A stretch of 64,000 nucleotides of DNA from contig CM040444.1 of NCBI GenBank assembly GCA_022749755.1, forward strand, positions 6,947,009 through 7,011,008, in the 5' to 3' direction. The notes under the pieces are model-generated. The model had not been told where the DNA came from. It worked only from the letters and a program-made list of their open reading frames with translations, and searched no databases. The DNA is from Azadirachta indica. Lineage: Eukaryota; Streptophyta; Magnoliopsida; Sapindales; Meliaceae. Position 1 is the first letter of the stretch. The number at the start of each line of letters is the position of its first letter. The position numbers and the translations under genes are program-made. Shown here one piece after another: positions 46,166 to 59,297 of this stretch.

Positions 46166-47178
46166 ATGTCAGAAGAATCTGCCCCATCCCATTCAACAAT
46201 TGATCCCTACAAATTCCTTCAGATTGTTCCCAATGCCAATGGAACGCTCACTCGCGACTACAGCAATTTTCCAATCATTGTTGCCACACCAAATCCAGAT
46301 AACCACACACAACCTGTTCTCTTCAAAGATGTTCCTATCAACCATTTAAACAACACCTGGGTTCGTATATTCCTCCCTTGTCAAGCACTTGATTCTACTC
46401 CTTTACCACCAAGCTTCCGCTTCTACTTCATTTCCATGGTGGAGGATTCATTATGTTAAGCGCAGCCACAAATCTATGTCATGAGTACTGCTCAAATATT
46501 GCAGCCGAACTTCCTGCTGTGATTGTATCACTTGACTACAGGCTTGCCCCTGAACATCGTCTCCCTGCTGCTTACGAAGACGCTATAGAAATGTTGAACT
46601 GGATCAAGGCAACACAAGATGAATGGTTGCAGAAATATGTCGACTTTTCTCGCTGTTTCCTAATGGGAGACAGTGCAGGTGGCAACATAGCTTACCAGGT
46701 AGGACTTCGTGCAGCTGCAGAGGTTGATAATACGCTGCCATTGAAGATCAGAGGGCTTATATTGAATTCACCATACTTTGGTGGGGTCAAAAGGACTGAA
46801 TCTGAGTTAAGGTCGGCAAATAATCCATTTTTTCCCTTGTGCGGTAACGATTTGATGTGGGAATTATCATTACCAATTGGGGCTGACCGTGATCATGAGT
46901 ATTGCAATCCAATGGTGGGACGTGGGTCAAAGCTCTTAGACCAATTCAAGTTGCTAGGATGGAAGGTACTAATGACTGGGGGTAATAAGGATCCATTGCT
47001 TGACCGTCAAATTATGCTTTTGAAAATGATTGAACACAAGGGTGTGAAAGTGGAGAGTTGGATTGGTAAACTAGGCCACGGTTCTGATCCATCTGATGGA
47101 GATTTTGCCGAGTTACTGAAAGATATTATACCTGTCATAAAATGTTTTGTTTTGTCTTCGAAAATGGCTGCAGAATGA
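46166..47178 (+). pseudogene. CXE-D: carboxylesterase copy broken by a 2-bp insertion
   Basis: The first block (46166-46459) is almost identical to CXE-B up to CQALDS. There two extra bases, AC at 46397-46398, shift the frame and lead to a stop. All following codons remain open in the new frame to 47178, including HGGGF (about 46432), DYRLAPEH, GDSAGG with the nucleophile Ser, the Asp in GGNKDP, and the His in KLGHGSD. The first downstream Met (46453) lies after the oxyanion-hole motif, so starting there would not give a complete enzyme. CXE-D also differs from CXE-B by a 9-bp in-frame addition after the catalytic His and by a longer C-terminus (SSKMAAE). The loss looks recent; a sequencing error or an allelic difference is the main alternative. 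Confidence 0.88.
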
Positions 47179-47564
47179 GTGGCAATTCATGCATACAAGT
47201 GCAAGGGTGTTTTATGGCAGATTATTATTCACTATTTGCATCTGATTATATGAATAATACATTATTACTTGGGCATTTTGTATGATGAATTCTAATTAGT
47301 ATTTGCATTTGATTATATGAATAAAACATGATTATTTGGACATTTTGTATGATCATTTCTAATTATATATATAAAAATATATTGTTTATTATTCGTATTG
47401 ATCATGGAAATTCATACAACACAATAAGGACTTTGTAACTTAAAAATGGAAAGCGCTTTGGTTGATATGAAAGGAAGCCAAGCACGGGCTATTATAGAGC
47501 TGTCAATTTTATGTCACTGCTACTATCTGCTAAAATAAGTATCGAAATTGATTAATGATGGTTA
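47179..47564 (+). other. 3' flank of CXE-D within the segmental duplication
   Basis: It aligns with 8920-9310, including the two-copy TATTTGCAT-TGATTATATGAAT segment. An AATAAA hexamer at 47320-47325, about 140 bases after the stop, is a plausible polyadenylation signal; CXE-B has AATAAT at that place. Alignment ends after AATGATGGTTAT. Confidence 0.6.
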
Positions 47565-50500
47565 TATTGTAGTTTTCTAAATTAGAATGATAATGGGTTT
47601 TAATGCTAAAGTCGTCATGTGTTTTTGCAGAAATGCCTCTTTAAGTTTTAATAATGTTATTTTAAGAAATTACCATAATCAAGATAATTTCATGTATTTT
47701 TGTTTAAGATTATTGTTTAGTAGTTAATGAAATATCACATATGCAAACTTATTCTTTTGATGTAAAGTAAATGTGGATTAGTAATATTAAAGCTGTTGTA
47801 TGAAAGAAAATATCTTATTTGTGTGATGACTGGTATAGGTTTGAATTACCTAGCACTCTACTCGTTAATTTTCTTTAATGTAAACAAGGTATGGTTCACG
47901 TCGATACTTTTATTTTTATTAAGCACTTCGCTTATCAATCTATTATGGAGCGCGAAGCAAAGCAGGGGTATAGAAACAAGAAGCATGATGAAAGTTGTAG
48001 AACTATCAAGTAATATGGGTTACTATGATTTAGATAATTCTTTATCTAATTAATAAAGCTTCTTTTCTATCTCCTATTGCACGAATATTTAGGTGAGAGT
48101 AGTAATATTGACTTATAGTCTAATATTGACTTGATCTTGATACCCTCAAAATTAAGCATTTGCTGGTCCTCAAGCACACGAAAGAATGAAAGACTCTGCA
48201 ACATAAAATTGCTCACTTACTCGTGGATTCATGGTCAACAAGTAACGAAATCAACAAATCAATCAATCAATTATCGAAATAGTAAAAATGTTTCATATGA
48301 TATGCTCATGTGTAGTGTGTGATACCCGTTAATTGATCATCATCTCTTATACTAGAGTATAACATGCATAAGTTTTAGAACTCCGAATCTCACCAAGATG
48401 GACACTCTTAAAGAAAAGTACTTGAAACTTGGTTTAACATTCAAAGTATTTGAGACAAGCATTATATTTAGATTTTCAACACAAGAACGAAGCTCAACTA
48501 TAATAGAAAGAACAATATAATGAAGGCGATCTTATGAAAGTAATATCAATGACTTGATTTTCATGACGATGAATGCAAACTAATTATACAACACACAAGA
48601 AAAACTTAAGACATTCTTTCTTTTTAATGAGGCCACTAGATAAGTTGTTCATAACAAAGAATGCAAAAGTGTAAAACTATCAAAGTTATATGAATTAAAA
48701 AATGTAAGCATCTATCATCAAATTCTCATCTTTACTTGCAAACATATTTCACGACAACTCCTTTATATTCACCTCCACCTCCTTTCGTTTCTTTTCAAAG
48801 CATAATGCTTTTGATGCATTTTCACGTTCAGCATTAAATTTTTAATTCTATTTCATGCTTCAGCATTACTCCAGCTTTCGATGTGAGCACCAAATGATTA
48901 CTTAATTAGGTAAGAGTCCTAATTATTCAATAAAAGTTTGGCCTATAAATTTGAACATCTTTTTAATGATCGTGCATCAAATTGATAGAGCATTATGAAA
49001 TCAAGCAACATAAATAACAAGCAACAACCCCCAAACTTATTATGAAGCATATTTAATACAACACATTTATAGCTCCAAGAATAGGAATAAGGATAAACAC
49101 AATGGGAACTTGGTTACTGGGTTTTATTTTTATTGATTTTAAGAAATTAAGATAAAGATCATATTAAGGCTCAAATGGTTAATTATGGAAACATGCATAA
49201 GGTTGGCTAGAAAGGTTTAAACAAAAGTCCTAAAATCATTCTTATGCACCATACAGTCGATATTACATCCAAAGCATGAGTAATTAAGTTACTTAGCTAA
49301 AGCATAGTATAATTAGATCCCTAGAATGAAAATATGGCAAGAAAATAATACTCATAATTTAAGCATAAGGGCTTAAAAGCTCATAAATAAGGTTATATGA
49401 GTTTACACTATCTTAAATATTATTCTCTAACTATATAAATTCATCAAATCAAGATTGACATCAATCATGACATGAAGTGCTTATAAATTATGAGAATAAA
49501 AAATGAAATCTAGTTAGTGAAAAGATAATATTACAATCTTTACTTAACATCTCATTAACTGAAATTGACCATGCATAATTTATTTCCAAATTATTTCTCT
49601 AAGGAAGTGAATCAAGAGACTCAAAAATAGAGAATTAACACAATTATTTCCAAAATGTTTCTCTTTACATACATTATATGTAAAGAGAAGGAAAAAGGAA
49701 AAGATGGCACCTAATTTGGAAACCAAATTCAAATGTCCACCGAATTCATGCTTTTTTCTTTGACAAGTTTAGGTTGCTCTCTAACAGCGCTAAGTTTAGT
49801 ATCTTCAGCTGGATTCTTTAGTAAGGATTATTCAAGATTAGCTAAGAAAATGAAAGCCTAAATTTAGATCAAGTAACTCAACCATAATATAAGCAAAATA
49901 TTCAAAAATTTCAATCACAAGCAATGGCACCAAAAACTTGTTCACAACAATGCTAACATGTGTGTCTGTAACCACAGATGCATGTGTCATGATAAGTAAT
50001 AAAATGTTGAGTAAGAGTATCATCCCACGAAAATTGAATTTTTGAATTAAAGCTTAGTACTATGGTTATGACAACTTAATTTTATCTAGGCAAACCAATA
50101 TTAAAAATCAATTGCAAAAATCAAAAGAAAATCAAATAACTAAATTGAGAAAAATGACAACACACCAATAAAGAAAAGTAAAATTACGCAAATGGAAACC
50201 TTGTAATGATAGTTCTAGGGTTTTGATTTCATTTAATTCTCACTATATTTCAATTATTTAGTTATTGTTAATAGATTCAAATTCAATTAACTAATCGTGG
50301 GTCTAAGATTAACCTCATTACCTCTCTTGAGCATTAAGTAAAATTTTATGTTTAACTAACCAAACCAATATCCCTATCTAACTTAATTACTTACACATCT
50401 TTAAGCTTTACCCACATTTAGTTACCAAGGAATTGATAACCTCTTGGTCACAATATCCTAAGTATTAATGTGATTATTTAACTCTGATCTCTTCCTAGAC

Positions 50501-51339
50501 TCACAACAGCCTAGATTATGTTCTCCCAAACTAAAAAATGACTAAATTCTTCTCGAGCATCAAATCATTAATCAATAATCAACTAATTTATCATAAAACA
50601 AATTAGAGGCAAAAAGGGACATAAATGAATTGAATTGTACTAACATTAAGAAAAATACTAAATATTCAAAACATGGTTCAAATAGAACTACATTAAGCAC
50701 CTGGAAAATGAAATTAGCTTAATATAGGGAAATCCATAACAATTATCATCAAAAAATTCATAAATGCAAACATAGTCTTAAATAATATTACAAATTATAA
50801 ATCTAAAAGGATAAAATGAAAGAAGAGAAAGAAAACTATGATTGAGAGATGCTCCAAGACTCTATTTCTTTAAGAATCTTCCAAGAATCTTTAAGAAATT
50901 GTTAATCTGCAAGTCTCACTCTAACAAGTTTAGCTCCGCTTTCTCTTATTGGAATTGTGTGTGTTTTTTCCCCTTTTTCTATATTTGGAAATGACTTTTT
51001 AAGTAGAAAATATTAAAACCTCAAATTTGGCTAAATCTAGCCATTTAACCTCATCTAAGGGCCAAAATTTGCCTTTTAGAAGCCATTCAACAATGGGTTG
51101 GCCCAACCACATAGCTTAATGGCATGAGTGTGCCATGCCACGGCTATTAAGTCGATGGCACAGTTAGTGCGGCTATGCCATGCTTGTTGCCTCACTGTAT
51201 CTTCTACATTATAAATGTGCGAGCACATCAAAGCTGTTGCTTGTGAATGGTTTCTTCTCTTTTTGTCATTTTTGTTCCTTCCTTAACCTAATTTCTCTTC
51301 ATTTCACTTTTTCTGCTTCCTTACATAAAAAATCAAATT
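47565..51339. other. Long gene-free region, probably non-coding retrotransposon DNA
   Basis: No domain was recognised. The open stretches at 47796-48053 (+) and 49838-50023 (-) carry no known motif. The region lies just beyond the 3' end of the minus-strand gypsy pol at 51340-52900, so it may include that element's 3' UTR and LTR, but paired LTRs were not found. Confidence 0.35.
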
Positions 51340-52900
51340 CATCATATAATTCTTGAACTTGAGGTTCTTTTTTTTTATAAATAATTAAGCTCAAAGTGGT
51401 TAATTCATGAGTAAAATACTCATTCATCAATGTTCTAATATTTTCTTATAGTAGTCTTAATTTTCTAGTACACAACACTTAATCTTTTCAATCTAGAAAT
51501 CTATCGAATCTCTTTTCAAGGTAAGATCGTTTCTAAGATAAAGTGGCTCAAATCTTGTTATATATTCTAAGTTAGGGACATACTTCTATAGCATAAACAC
51601 ATGAAATACATTATGAACTCTAAATAAAAATGGAGGAAGAGCAAGTCAATACACAACATCTTCTATTTTTTTAAAGTATCTCAAATGGAGCAATAAACCA
51701 TGACTTTTTTTTTTTAGCCAAATCTCATGACTCCTTGCATTGAAGCAACCTTAAAGAATACTTTATCCCCCAATATAGACTCCAAACTTTTCCTTTTATT
51801 ATCAACATAGCTCTCTTGTTTACTTTGACCAACTTTCATTCTTTCTCTTATGTTCTCAAACACTTTACATGTTTATTGGATAATCTTCAATCCATAAACT
51901 TTCCTTTCACCAATTTTATCCCAATGCACTAAAGAACTACACCTTTTTCTATAAAAAGCTTTACAAAAAGCCATACTAATTGTAGATTGGAAGCTATTGT
52001 TATATGCAAACTCTATTAATGTTAAGTGCATGTGTAACTACTTTTGAAATCTATTGCATAAGCTTGCAACATATCATCAACAATCACCCTAACCGTATTA
52101 TAGCCTTTTTGTGTCTTTGGTAACCGTACAATAAAACTATAGTTATGCTTCCAATTTCAATTTTGTCACTAGCAAAAATTTCAATAACTCATATGGTCTT
52201 TAGTGTTTTACCTTGATATTTTGACCTGTGAGACAATGCTCCACATAATACACAATCTCTTTCTACATACCAATCCACCAATAAATCAACGGAAGGTCTT
52301 GATACATAATTGTGCTACTAAGATGAACGGTATAACAATAATTATATGCCACTATTAAAATCTGCTACTTTATGCCATAGTTGTAGGCATATAAAGTCTA
52401 CTTTTAAAGCTTAATACTTTATCATTAGACCCATGATTCTAGGTCTTCCACCAATTAAAACTTCTTCCATGGTTTCCTTTTAAAATTCACCAATCTGTTG
52501 TGCTTTTTTAATCCTTTCAATCAAAGTAGGCTATACAGCTAACTATGCAACATATTCCATAATGTTTCCTTTGATAGCTTCAATGCCAAGCATCTCAAAT
52601 TCTCTTAGAGCTTTTGAGTAGTCATTGGTGTAGCTAAATTTCCTACAAATTTTCTACTTAAAGCATAGCTACCATATTAGCTTTCCTTAAAGGATAATTA
52701 ATTATATAGCCATAATCCTTCACTACTTTAAGCCATTAATGTTGTCTTATACCCAACTTTTTTTGATTGAAAAAACATTTGAGGCTTTTATAGTTAGTAT
52801 ATATCTCATTTCTCTCTATAAAGATAATGTTGCCAAATTTAAGAGCAAATACCCTTGTTGCCAACTCCAAATTATAAGTAGTGTGGTTCTTCTCGCAACT
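51340..52900 (-). mobile_element. Ty3/gypsy RNase H-integrase remnant
   Basis: On the minus strand, from 52900 leftward, the RNase H region reads ELATRVFALKFG, NYKSLKCFFNQKKLGIRQ and INYPLRKANMVA. Integrase pieces follow: GYNTVRVIVDDML near 52100, FAYNNSFQSTISMAFCKAF near 51990, GERKVYGLKI, RERMKVGQSKQES and LGDKVFFKVASMQGVMRFG near 51730. A tail, VFHVFML...YVPNLE...EPLYLRNDLTL, runs to about 51500. All are standard gypsy pol blocks in the right order with frameshifts and stops. Protease, reverse transcriptase and gag of this element are missing on the right, where copia gag begins. Confidence 0.85.
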
Positions 52901-53505
52901 CTTTAATTGTCATGAGCCATAAGTAGCGACTCTCTGGTTGTTAGTTCTTTGTAGTTTAGAGCTGCTTTAAAATCTATCATAGATTGTAAGGTTCAACCAT
53001 ATGTTAAAATCTCAACAAAGTTGTCATATGATCTTGGCAAAGAACTCAATGAAATCCCTACCTAATCCTTATCTTCACTCTTCACATCTATTGTTTTAAG
53101 GTAAAGAACTACTTATTGAATAGATCAATATATTCCTAGATTGAACTCCCTTCAACCACAAGAGTATACAATTGTTTCTTCAAATATATCCTATTGGCCA
53201 AAGATTTGGTCATGTGAATCACTTCTAAGCTATTCTAAAGCTTAATGTAGTCTTCTTTTTTGAAACATCCTTTAGAATCTAATTACTTAAACTTAGTATA
53301 ATTTTAAAATAAGCTTTCCTCAAAATCTCTCTCTTCTCAATATTTGTCAGTGTATCAGGCTTGTTGTCTTATCATTAAAAAACATCCTTCAACCATGGAA
53401 GAAGCAAGATTAACCTTATCTTCATATGCCACAAGTTGAAGTCTTTTTCTCTATTAAATTTCTCCAAATCAAACTTAGGATGAGACATTAGTAGCGGGGA
53501 ACCTA
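52901..53505 (-). mobile_element. Ty1/copia gag fragment
   Basis: The minus strand shows FNREKDFNLWHMKIR (gag start, near 53450), then MTKSLANRIYLKKQLYTLVV near 53180, LPRSYDNFVEILTYG near 53030, and FKAALNYKELTTRESLLMAHD near 52930, all classic copia gag blocks with several stops. It ends abruptly at about 52900 against gypsy RNase H in the same orientation. The LTR at 53510-54220 lies directly upstream in the element's direction. Confidence 0.85.
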
Positions 53506-53509
53506 GCTT

Positions 53510-54220
53510 TGAAACTAATTATTAAGGAAAACTAACCTCAGAAACAATCCTAATACTAATTTGATTAAATCAAGATTATGATCTGATGAAACCCTACCAA
53601 TTATGATCAAATAATGAACACAAAGACATAAAAATAATAATCAAGATCAATGAAAACAAGAATTTACGTGATTCGATAAAATTATTTATCTCTATAGAGC
53701 AAACACTTGTAAGATCTTCTTATTAAAAGTATAATATAAAATTATTATAAGGTAACTTTCTTCTCTTAAATTACCTCCCTTTTATTTCACCCTTAATTGC
53801 TTAATTTCTCTAGAATACAAGATTTACAATTCTCCTAAACAATCCTAATTCAAATAGGTTTTGTATCCCAATTCAACTAAGACTGGCATCCTAGTTCAGT
53901 TAAGATTGGTTTTGCTCGAGTTCTCGAGTCCTTAGATTATTGATCACTTATCCTCATTAAGTCTAGATAACAAATCCACCTAGAGTTCTTGAGTCCTTGA
54001 GTTCCTAGGCTTTTAGCTTCTCAAATATGATATATGATTTTCTTCAAGTTAAGATGACAATCTCATCTTGACTCCTTAAGTTCCTGGATTTTCAAGTTCT
54101 TGGATACCATATTGAATCCTCTTCAAATCAAGATAACAACTTTACCTTGACTAATTAGGTTCTCACGTTCTTGAGTTCTAAGTCCATATAATTGTCCACT
54201 TCAAGTCAAAGTTTTCTAAC
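53510..54220 (-). mobile_element. Copia 5' LTR (same family as 19780-20355)
   Basis: It shares CAAATAATGAACACAAA, ACAAGAATTTAC, CTCTATAGAGCAAACACTTG, CTAATTCAAATAGG and repeated TTCAAGTTAAGATGACAATC/CTTGACTCCTTAAG boxes with the LTR at 19780-20355 and the piece at 21411-21640. On the minus strand it starts TGTTAGAAAACTTTGACTTG and leads into the gag. Edges are approximate. Confidence 0.65.
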
Positions 54221-57029
54221 ACTTAACCAACCTCAACTTCTAAATTTGAAGCATTTAGATATGTTTATCATAAAAATCTCTATTGGAACCTGATGGGAGA
54301 TTCGAATTAAATCCACTAGCAGAAACATCTTTGGGACTAAGACCTCACAAGTATAGTTTTTAAAAATTGTTAGATCTTTGTGCCTTCTTCCCAAAATGGA
54401 TTCCCAAGCATATCTAGTTCTTTGTACAAGAACTTGATGTATAGGCATTAAAAATCAAAGAATAGTTAAAAATAAATGGTTAAGAAGAATATAGGAAGCT
54501 AAAACCAACTAGTGCATTCTCTTCTAACCTTAAAAATAAATGGTCCAATTTAATAGGTCCAATTATAATTTAATCTTTATTAATTTAATAGTTGGCCTAA
54601 TCCATTTTATTATCTAGAATTGATTCTCTAATAAATCCAATTAAATTAAATATTCATTCTCTTTAATTCTACTTGTTCTAGCTTACAAAATTGTAACTAC
54701 TTAGGAGACCTTCATAGACATTTTCTATTAACAAGCTTTAATAGACTTTTCCTAGTATCCTATTATCTCATAATCGTAGTGGGCTTTGTTTATTAACTTT
54801 GGCTCATTCCACTAAAAGCCCAAAGTTGCACTTTTAAATGAATATTCTTTACAAACTTTAGAATTTAATCTGATTAAATTATATCTTAAAACGATATATA
54901 TTGAGCAACAGGTTACTATAACTACCCTTCATGGAATAACAATAATTGGAATTAAGTATAATTTACTATCTTACCTTTCCTATCACATCTTGATCTTTGA
55001 TTCTAGTTTTACACCATTTAATTAGGCTATGAATTATTAGATTAAGTCTTAGTTTAATGAACTTATTCACTAAACACTTGGCAAAGGTTTTCCTAAGTAA
55101 AACCTTATAAAACCATCAAACTGGTATTCTACATTTGTTTTGGAGTCATGAATCTTATATCTTTAAAATAGTTTCTACTAGCATACAGATCTTACAATCC
55201 CAACTAGCGAAGGTATACCATTAATCTCATGGCCTTACTATCTAATCTAGTCAAATACTATAGCTTATATACTAAAGGAACACTACCTACTCAAAATTCA
55301 AGTAGAGATGCTATATTGCTTGAGTATAGAGGTTTACATTTGGTTACCATATTTCTACTAAATGACTTAAACTTCTTCATTGTCATGTTTAGTGCATTGT
55401 AATAATACGCTAGTGTTTTTATTCTAAAGTCACTACTTCAAATGGTTAGAGACTCATTATTTTTTTATTGAGGACACATAACACTACTACCTTGTCCAAA
55501 CAAAGTGCTTGGCTTTTATTTATAGGTTATGAACCAATTTTGCGCGATGATTAAATTCTATGGCTTAGAATATTCATGTGTATAGAATTTTATTAAAGCA
55601 TACACTTTGGAGCCTTTTAGTTATTGATACAATCACATTTGGGTTTGAACAAATAACAATTTCATTTATTATAAATATCTAAATTACAAAAATTTTCCAA
55701 CTTTTAGGGCACTATTCTCACAATCTTAATCAGGGCGTATTTAATATAGTCATTGAGGTGGCATGATAAACAACTCTTTCAATCAAAACACCTTCTAGTG
55801 GGAGAATGAGAAGAGATACCTTACACACCATGCATATTGAGAAATATGGCACTATTTACAATAAAAGAAGAGTAGATTATATGGATGATGACCTTGGAAA
55901 TTACTACCAAAATGGTCCATCCTATATGATGATGTTGAGCTTCATTTAGTTCACACATGAGAAAAAATGTCATAAATTTATGATATTCATTTGCCACTTG
56001 ACCTTGTTGGTTATAAAAAGAAAAATAACCGAAATGCCCTTGTTTACCCCACAAATTTCAAAAATGCCCTCATCTAAAAATTTCATTCAAGCATGCCCTA
56101 ATTTGCCATATTTAGACCAAACTACCTTCATACTGATAATCTTTCAAACAAAATCAAATACCCTCATTTTCGATTTTGAGCAGTCTTTACATCCTTCACC
56201 TTTTAGCAATGTTGACCTTCGAACAACATCGTGGATTCCCTTTGATTTGTGGCACCAATTTCACAACAATAAAAACTTCAACAAATTGTAATCGTTGATT
56301 CTCTTTAATATTGAATAGGTTAGGTTTATTTTACAACAAAAGTATGATTTTCTATAAACAAATGTAAAAACTTGTATTTTAGGCATGACTAGGCATTAGA
56401 ATGTGTTAATTAAAGTGAATATTTGTTGACTTGGGTGTTTGTTTGTGATATAGGCATTTTTGAATTGAAATAAGATGATGATTTAATATTTTGGGAGTGT
56501 TTTAGATCATAACGTAGAACCTTTGAGCATATTAATGCTTGAAGGTGTGCTTATGTTTGCATAAGTCTAGTTATGCTTCGTGCTTAGAATTTAGAAATGG
56601 ACTTTTGTAAATGTAAGAACACCTTTGAGTGTAAGCTTGCTCAAAGGGATAAGATGTTGATATAGTTCATGTTCGAAGGTTGCTTTCAAGCATAAGGCTT
56701 GTTGCAGTTTCAAACACCATCAACCATGTTTCCTATTTTATTGCTTACTAGAAACTGCAAGAAGCTTCATGCTTGAAACTAACTCAAGTTTGATGGTTTT
56801 GAGCATAAAGCTTTTTAACAATTTAGAGCAAGCAACAAAAGACATCTTTAAGCTTGTAGTTTCAAGAATAATTGATTGATTTGGTTTAATTGAAATATAG
56901 ATGTATTAGATACTTAAAATATGATATAAATATAACTTATTATAAATCTATCAAATATTGATGAAATTGAAATGTCATGTTTGCAAACAATATGGTAATA
57001 GTATCCAGAACCTGGAAAACGAAGAAGTA
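54221..57029. other. Gene-free region
   Basis: Open stretches at 54233-54448 (-), 55821-56054 (-) and 55980-56291 (+) have no recognised domain. Part of 54450-55750 has the look of retroelement LTR or leader sequence, but no pairing was found. Confidence 0.3.
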
Positions 57030-58250
57030 AAACCATTTCGATGTTATGGTGACCTGAATCTCTCATTTTTAGGCAACCTTATTCACCACATGATTATGTA
57101 TGAGGTTAAGATTGATGACACTAAATATAAGCTATAGTGCGCTATTGAAGGCATGACCATTAAGTTTTCTTAGGTTGAGTTTCTGTTGATCATGGGTTTG
57201 AGGTTTGGACCATTTCTTGATGTTGTTTTAAAGAGCGATCAACTTAGAGATAGATTTTTTGATGGGTCTACCTCATTTCCATTATACATGATAGAAAAGG
57301 TTTATAAGGGGATGGACTTACTACAGATATCACATATTAATGCAGTTAAGCTGTTATTATGCTAGCTAGTTGAGCATATATTGATAAGGTAGACATGGCT
57401 CTTGCATGTTATAGATGATCTGGGTGAGTTTGACTGATTTTCATGGGGTTCCCTGACTTGGTTGCACATTTATTGGTGCTTGAGTTGCGTTTATAGTGGG
57501 CAGGTGGCACACTTAAAGAAGAAATCGGCAGAGCCTAAGGCTGAAGGAAGGACACATGTCAATCAGTATAACTTAAAGAATTTTTCTATAGCATCTCAAG
57601 TATTGCGACATTTTTTCTACTTAGTGAATTGTTTTTATTTGTGTTTTAAGAAATTTCTTAATTGTCATGCTTAAATTGACATAGTTATATTGTTTTGCAA
57701 GTATAGACATATGAGGCCATATTTAGTGCAAAACTGGAGTTTGTAATATGGATTGGTAATTAGCTACCCCATATATTAAAGTGGCGTTTGAAGCCGAAGA
57801 AGTCTAGATGATGACCTAAAAAATTTTATATTAAAGCCATCAGTAGTAAATATATTCGACACATTCGACAAATTTATATTAATTAATTTTTACATAGATG
57901 TTGTGTATTCCAAATACTATTACTTTAAAAATGGCTAAATGTTAATTGCTATACCAGCGCTTATTATATTGCGTTTGTTATAGCCCACAACAAAGGAGCG
58001 TGTGCGACCATACATTGAGCTCATGCTAGAGTTAATTAAAGATACATCGTTCACAAATGCACTTATGGCAAACGACGATGTTGAACCAATGCTACAAGAT
58101 GCCCTTGACAACCATGATCTACCTGTCCACAATGGCATTGGCCCTTGCAAGGCCGATATTGCTGACATATATATGTCTTCTACATATGCTATGCCTACCA
58201 CTACAACATCACCGCTGAAGGTGAAAGAAAAGAAGGTATAAAACAATCTT
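57030..58250 (+). pseudogene. DUF1985-type plant transposon protein remnant
   Basis: Decayed pieces follow the order of the DUF1985 domain found in plant Ulp1-bearing transposon proteins: LGNLIHHMIMYEVKIDD (57065), IKFS-VEFLLIMGLRFGP (57155), LRDRFFDGS, VYKGMDLLQISHINAVKLLL (57300), VEHILI, VIDDLGEFD-FSWGSLTW (57410), QYNLKNFSIASQV (57560) and YEAIFSAKLEF ... ILKW (57705-57785). After a frame-broken gap, 58002-58241 has an open acidic stretch (PYIELMLELIKDTSF...) that fits the region following DUF1985. Internal stops show it is dead. The Ulp1 catalytic part was not found here. Confidence 0.65.
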
Positions 58251-59297
58251 GACAATTCAATCACCTCAATTAAATGAGTAGTAGCATGTCCTTTCGTCAT
58301 CAAACATCATCTGCTTCATTTTAACCCTAAAACGCGCACAACCAAGTCGTGCCCAGCAATAGCAGAAGCATTGGCTAAAGTTGTCTCCTGATGAAAGGTC
58401 AGACCATTTGATAGATCATGAATCGACAGCCTATAACTACATTTAAGCTAAGGCAACTCAAGACGCTGGAAATTTACTTAAACGGGGCATTACGATACAC
58501 CTTAGTTTGTTACGAGCTAATTTTAAGGCTTTTAGTTGTAGCAGAATAGTGCAACACAATAGTAATAAATGCACTGCTTAGGTTGATTGAGGTTGTTTAT
58601 GGTCTACTCTGCCCAATTGTACACCTTAAGCCACATATATAATCATTCGAGGCACAAGTATCCATCAAACAATATGAATTGCATGAACTATTGTTTTAAT
58701 TATTTCATATGACATTAAAATGTGATTGTTGCTCTGTGATTTGTTTGTTGGATTGTACCAAAGTATGTATGGTATGATGTTTGGTGCAATATAGGGTGCC
58801 TGAGGCCCCGTTATTATTGAAGTGTTATTTTTTATTATTGTTATGCATGAGTATAATTTTGAAATGTTCAAGTTAAAGGGAAACTTTGTCCATTTTTTCA
58901 TTTAAAAACTAAACTTCTTGTTTTTGCTTTTCAGGTTGACATCCAATGGGATTCAAGTGTACGCATTATTCCCATAACCCCATTAGTTACACATAAACGA
59001 TATTTATTAGAAAATAACAATTATACCCTATAATAATAGTTATTTAAAAAATAATAAATAGATTTCTAAAATTTTGGAAAATGCAATATATCTCTGTAAA
59101 ATATATTAATTAATAAAAAAAAATATTGGCATATTACTAATATTTTATAAATTTATTATCTTTATTATATATACATTATTTTATTTAAATTACAACATAA
59201 TCATAAATATTTATTATAAATATGCTATAAAATAAATAAAGTTATTACTTTAGGTTTTATTAGTAAATTAACATTTATTTATGCCATATTTTTATTT
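58251..59297. other. Gene-free AT-rich region
   Basis: No motif recognised. Short AT-rich boxes at 58990-59280 may be transposon-derived. Confidence 0.3.

Noticed and set aside
47796..48053. 85-codon hydrophobic open frame downstream of CXE-D
   Set aside because: It lies outside the duplicated segment, has no conserved motif, and is not supported by any neighbouring exon.
55980..56291. 103-codon open frame starting in a low-complexity area
   Set aside because: No domain; Pro/Phe/Leu-rich composition typical of chance frames in transposon-derived DNA.
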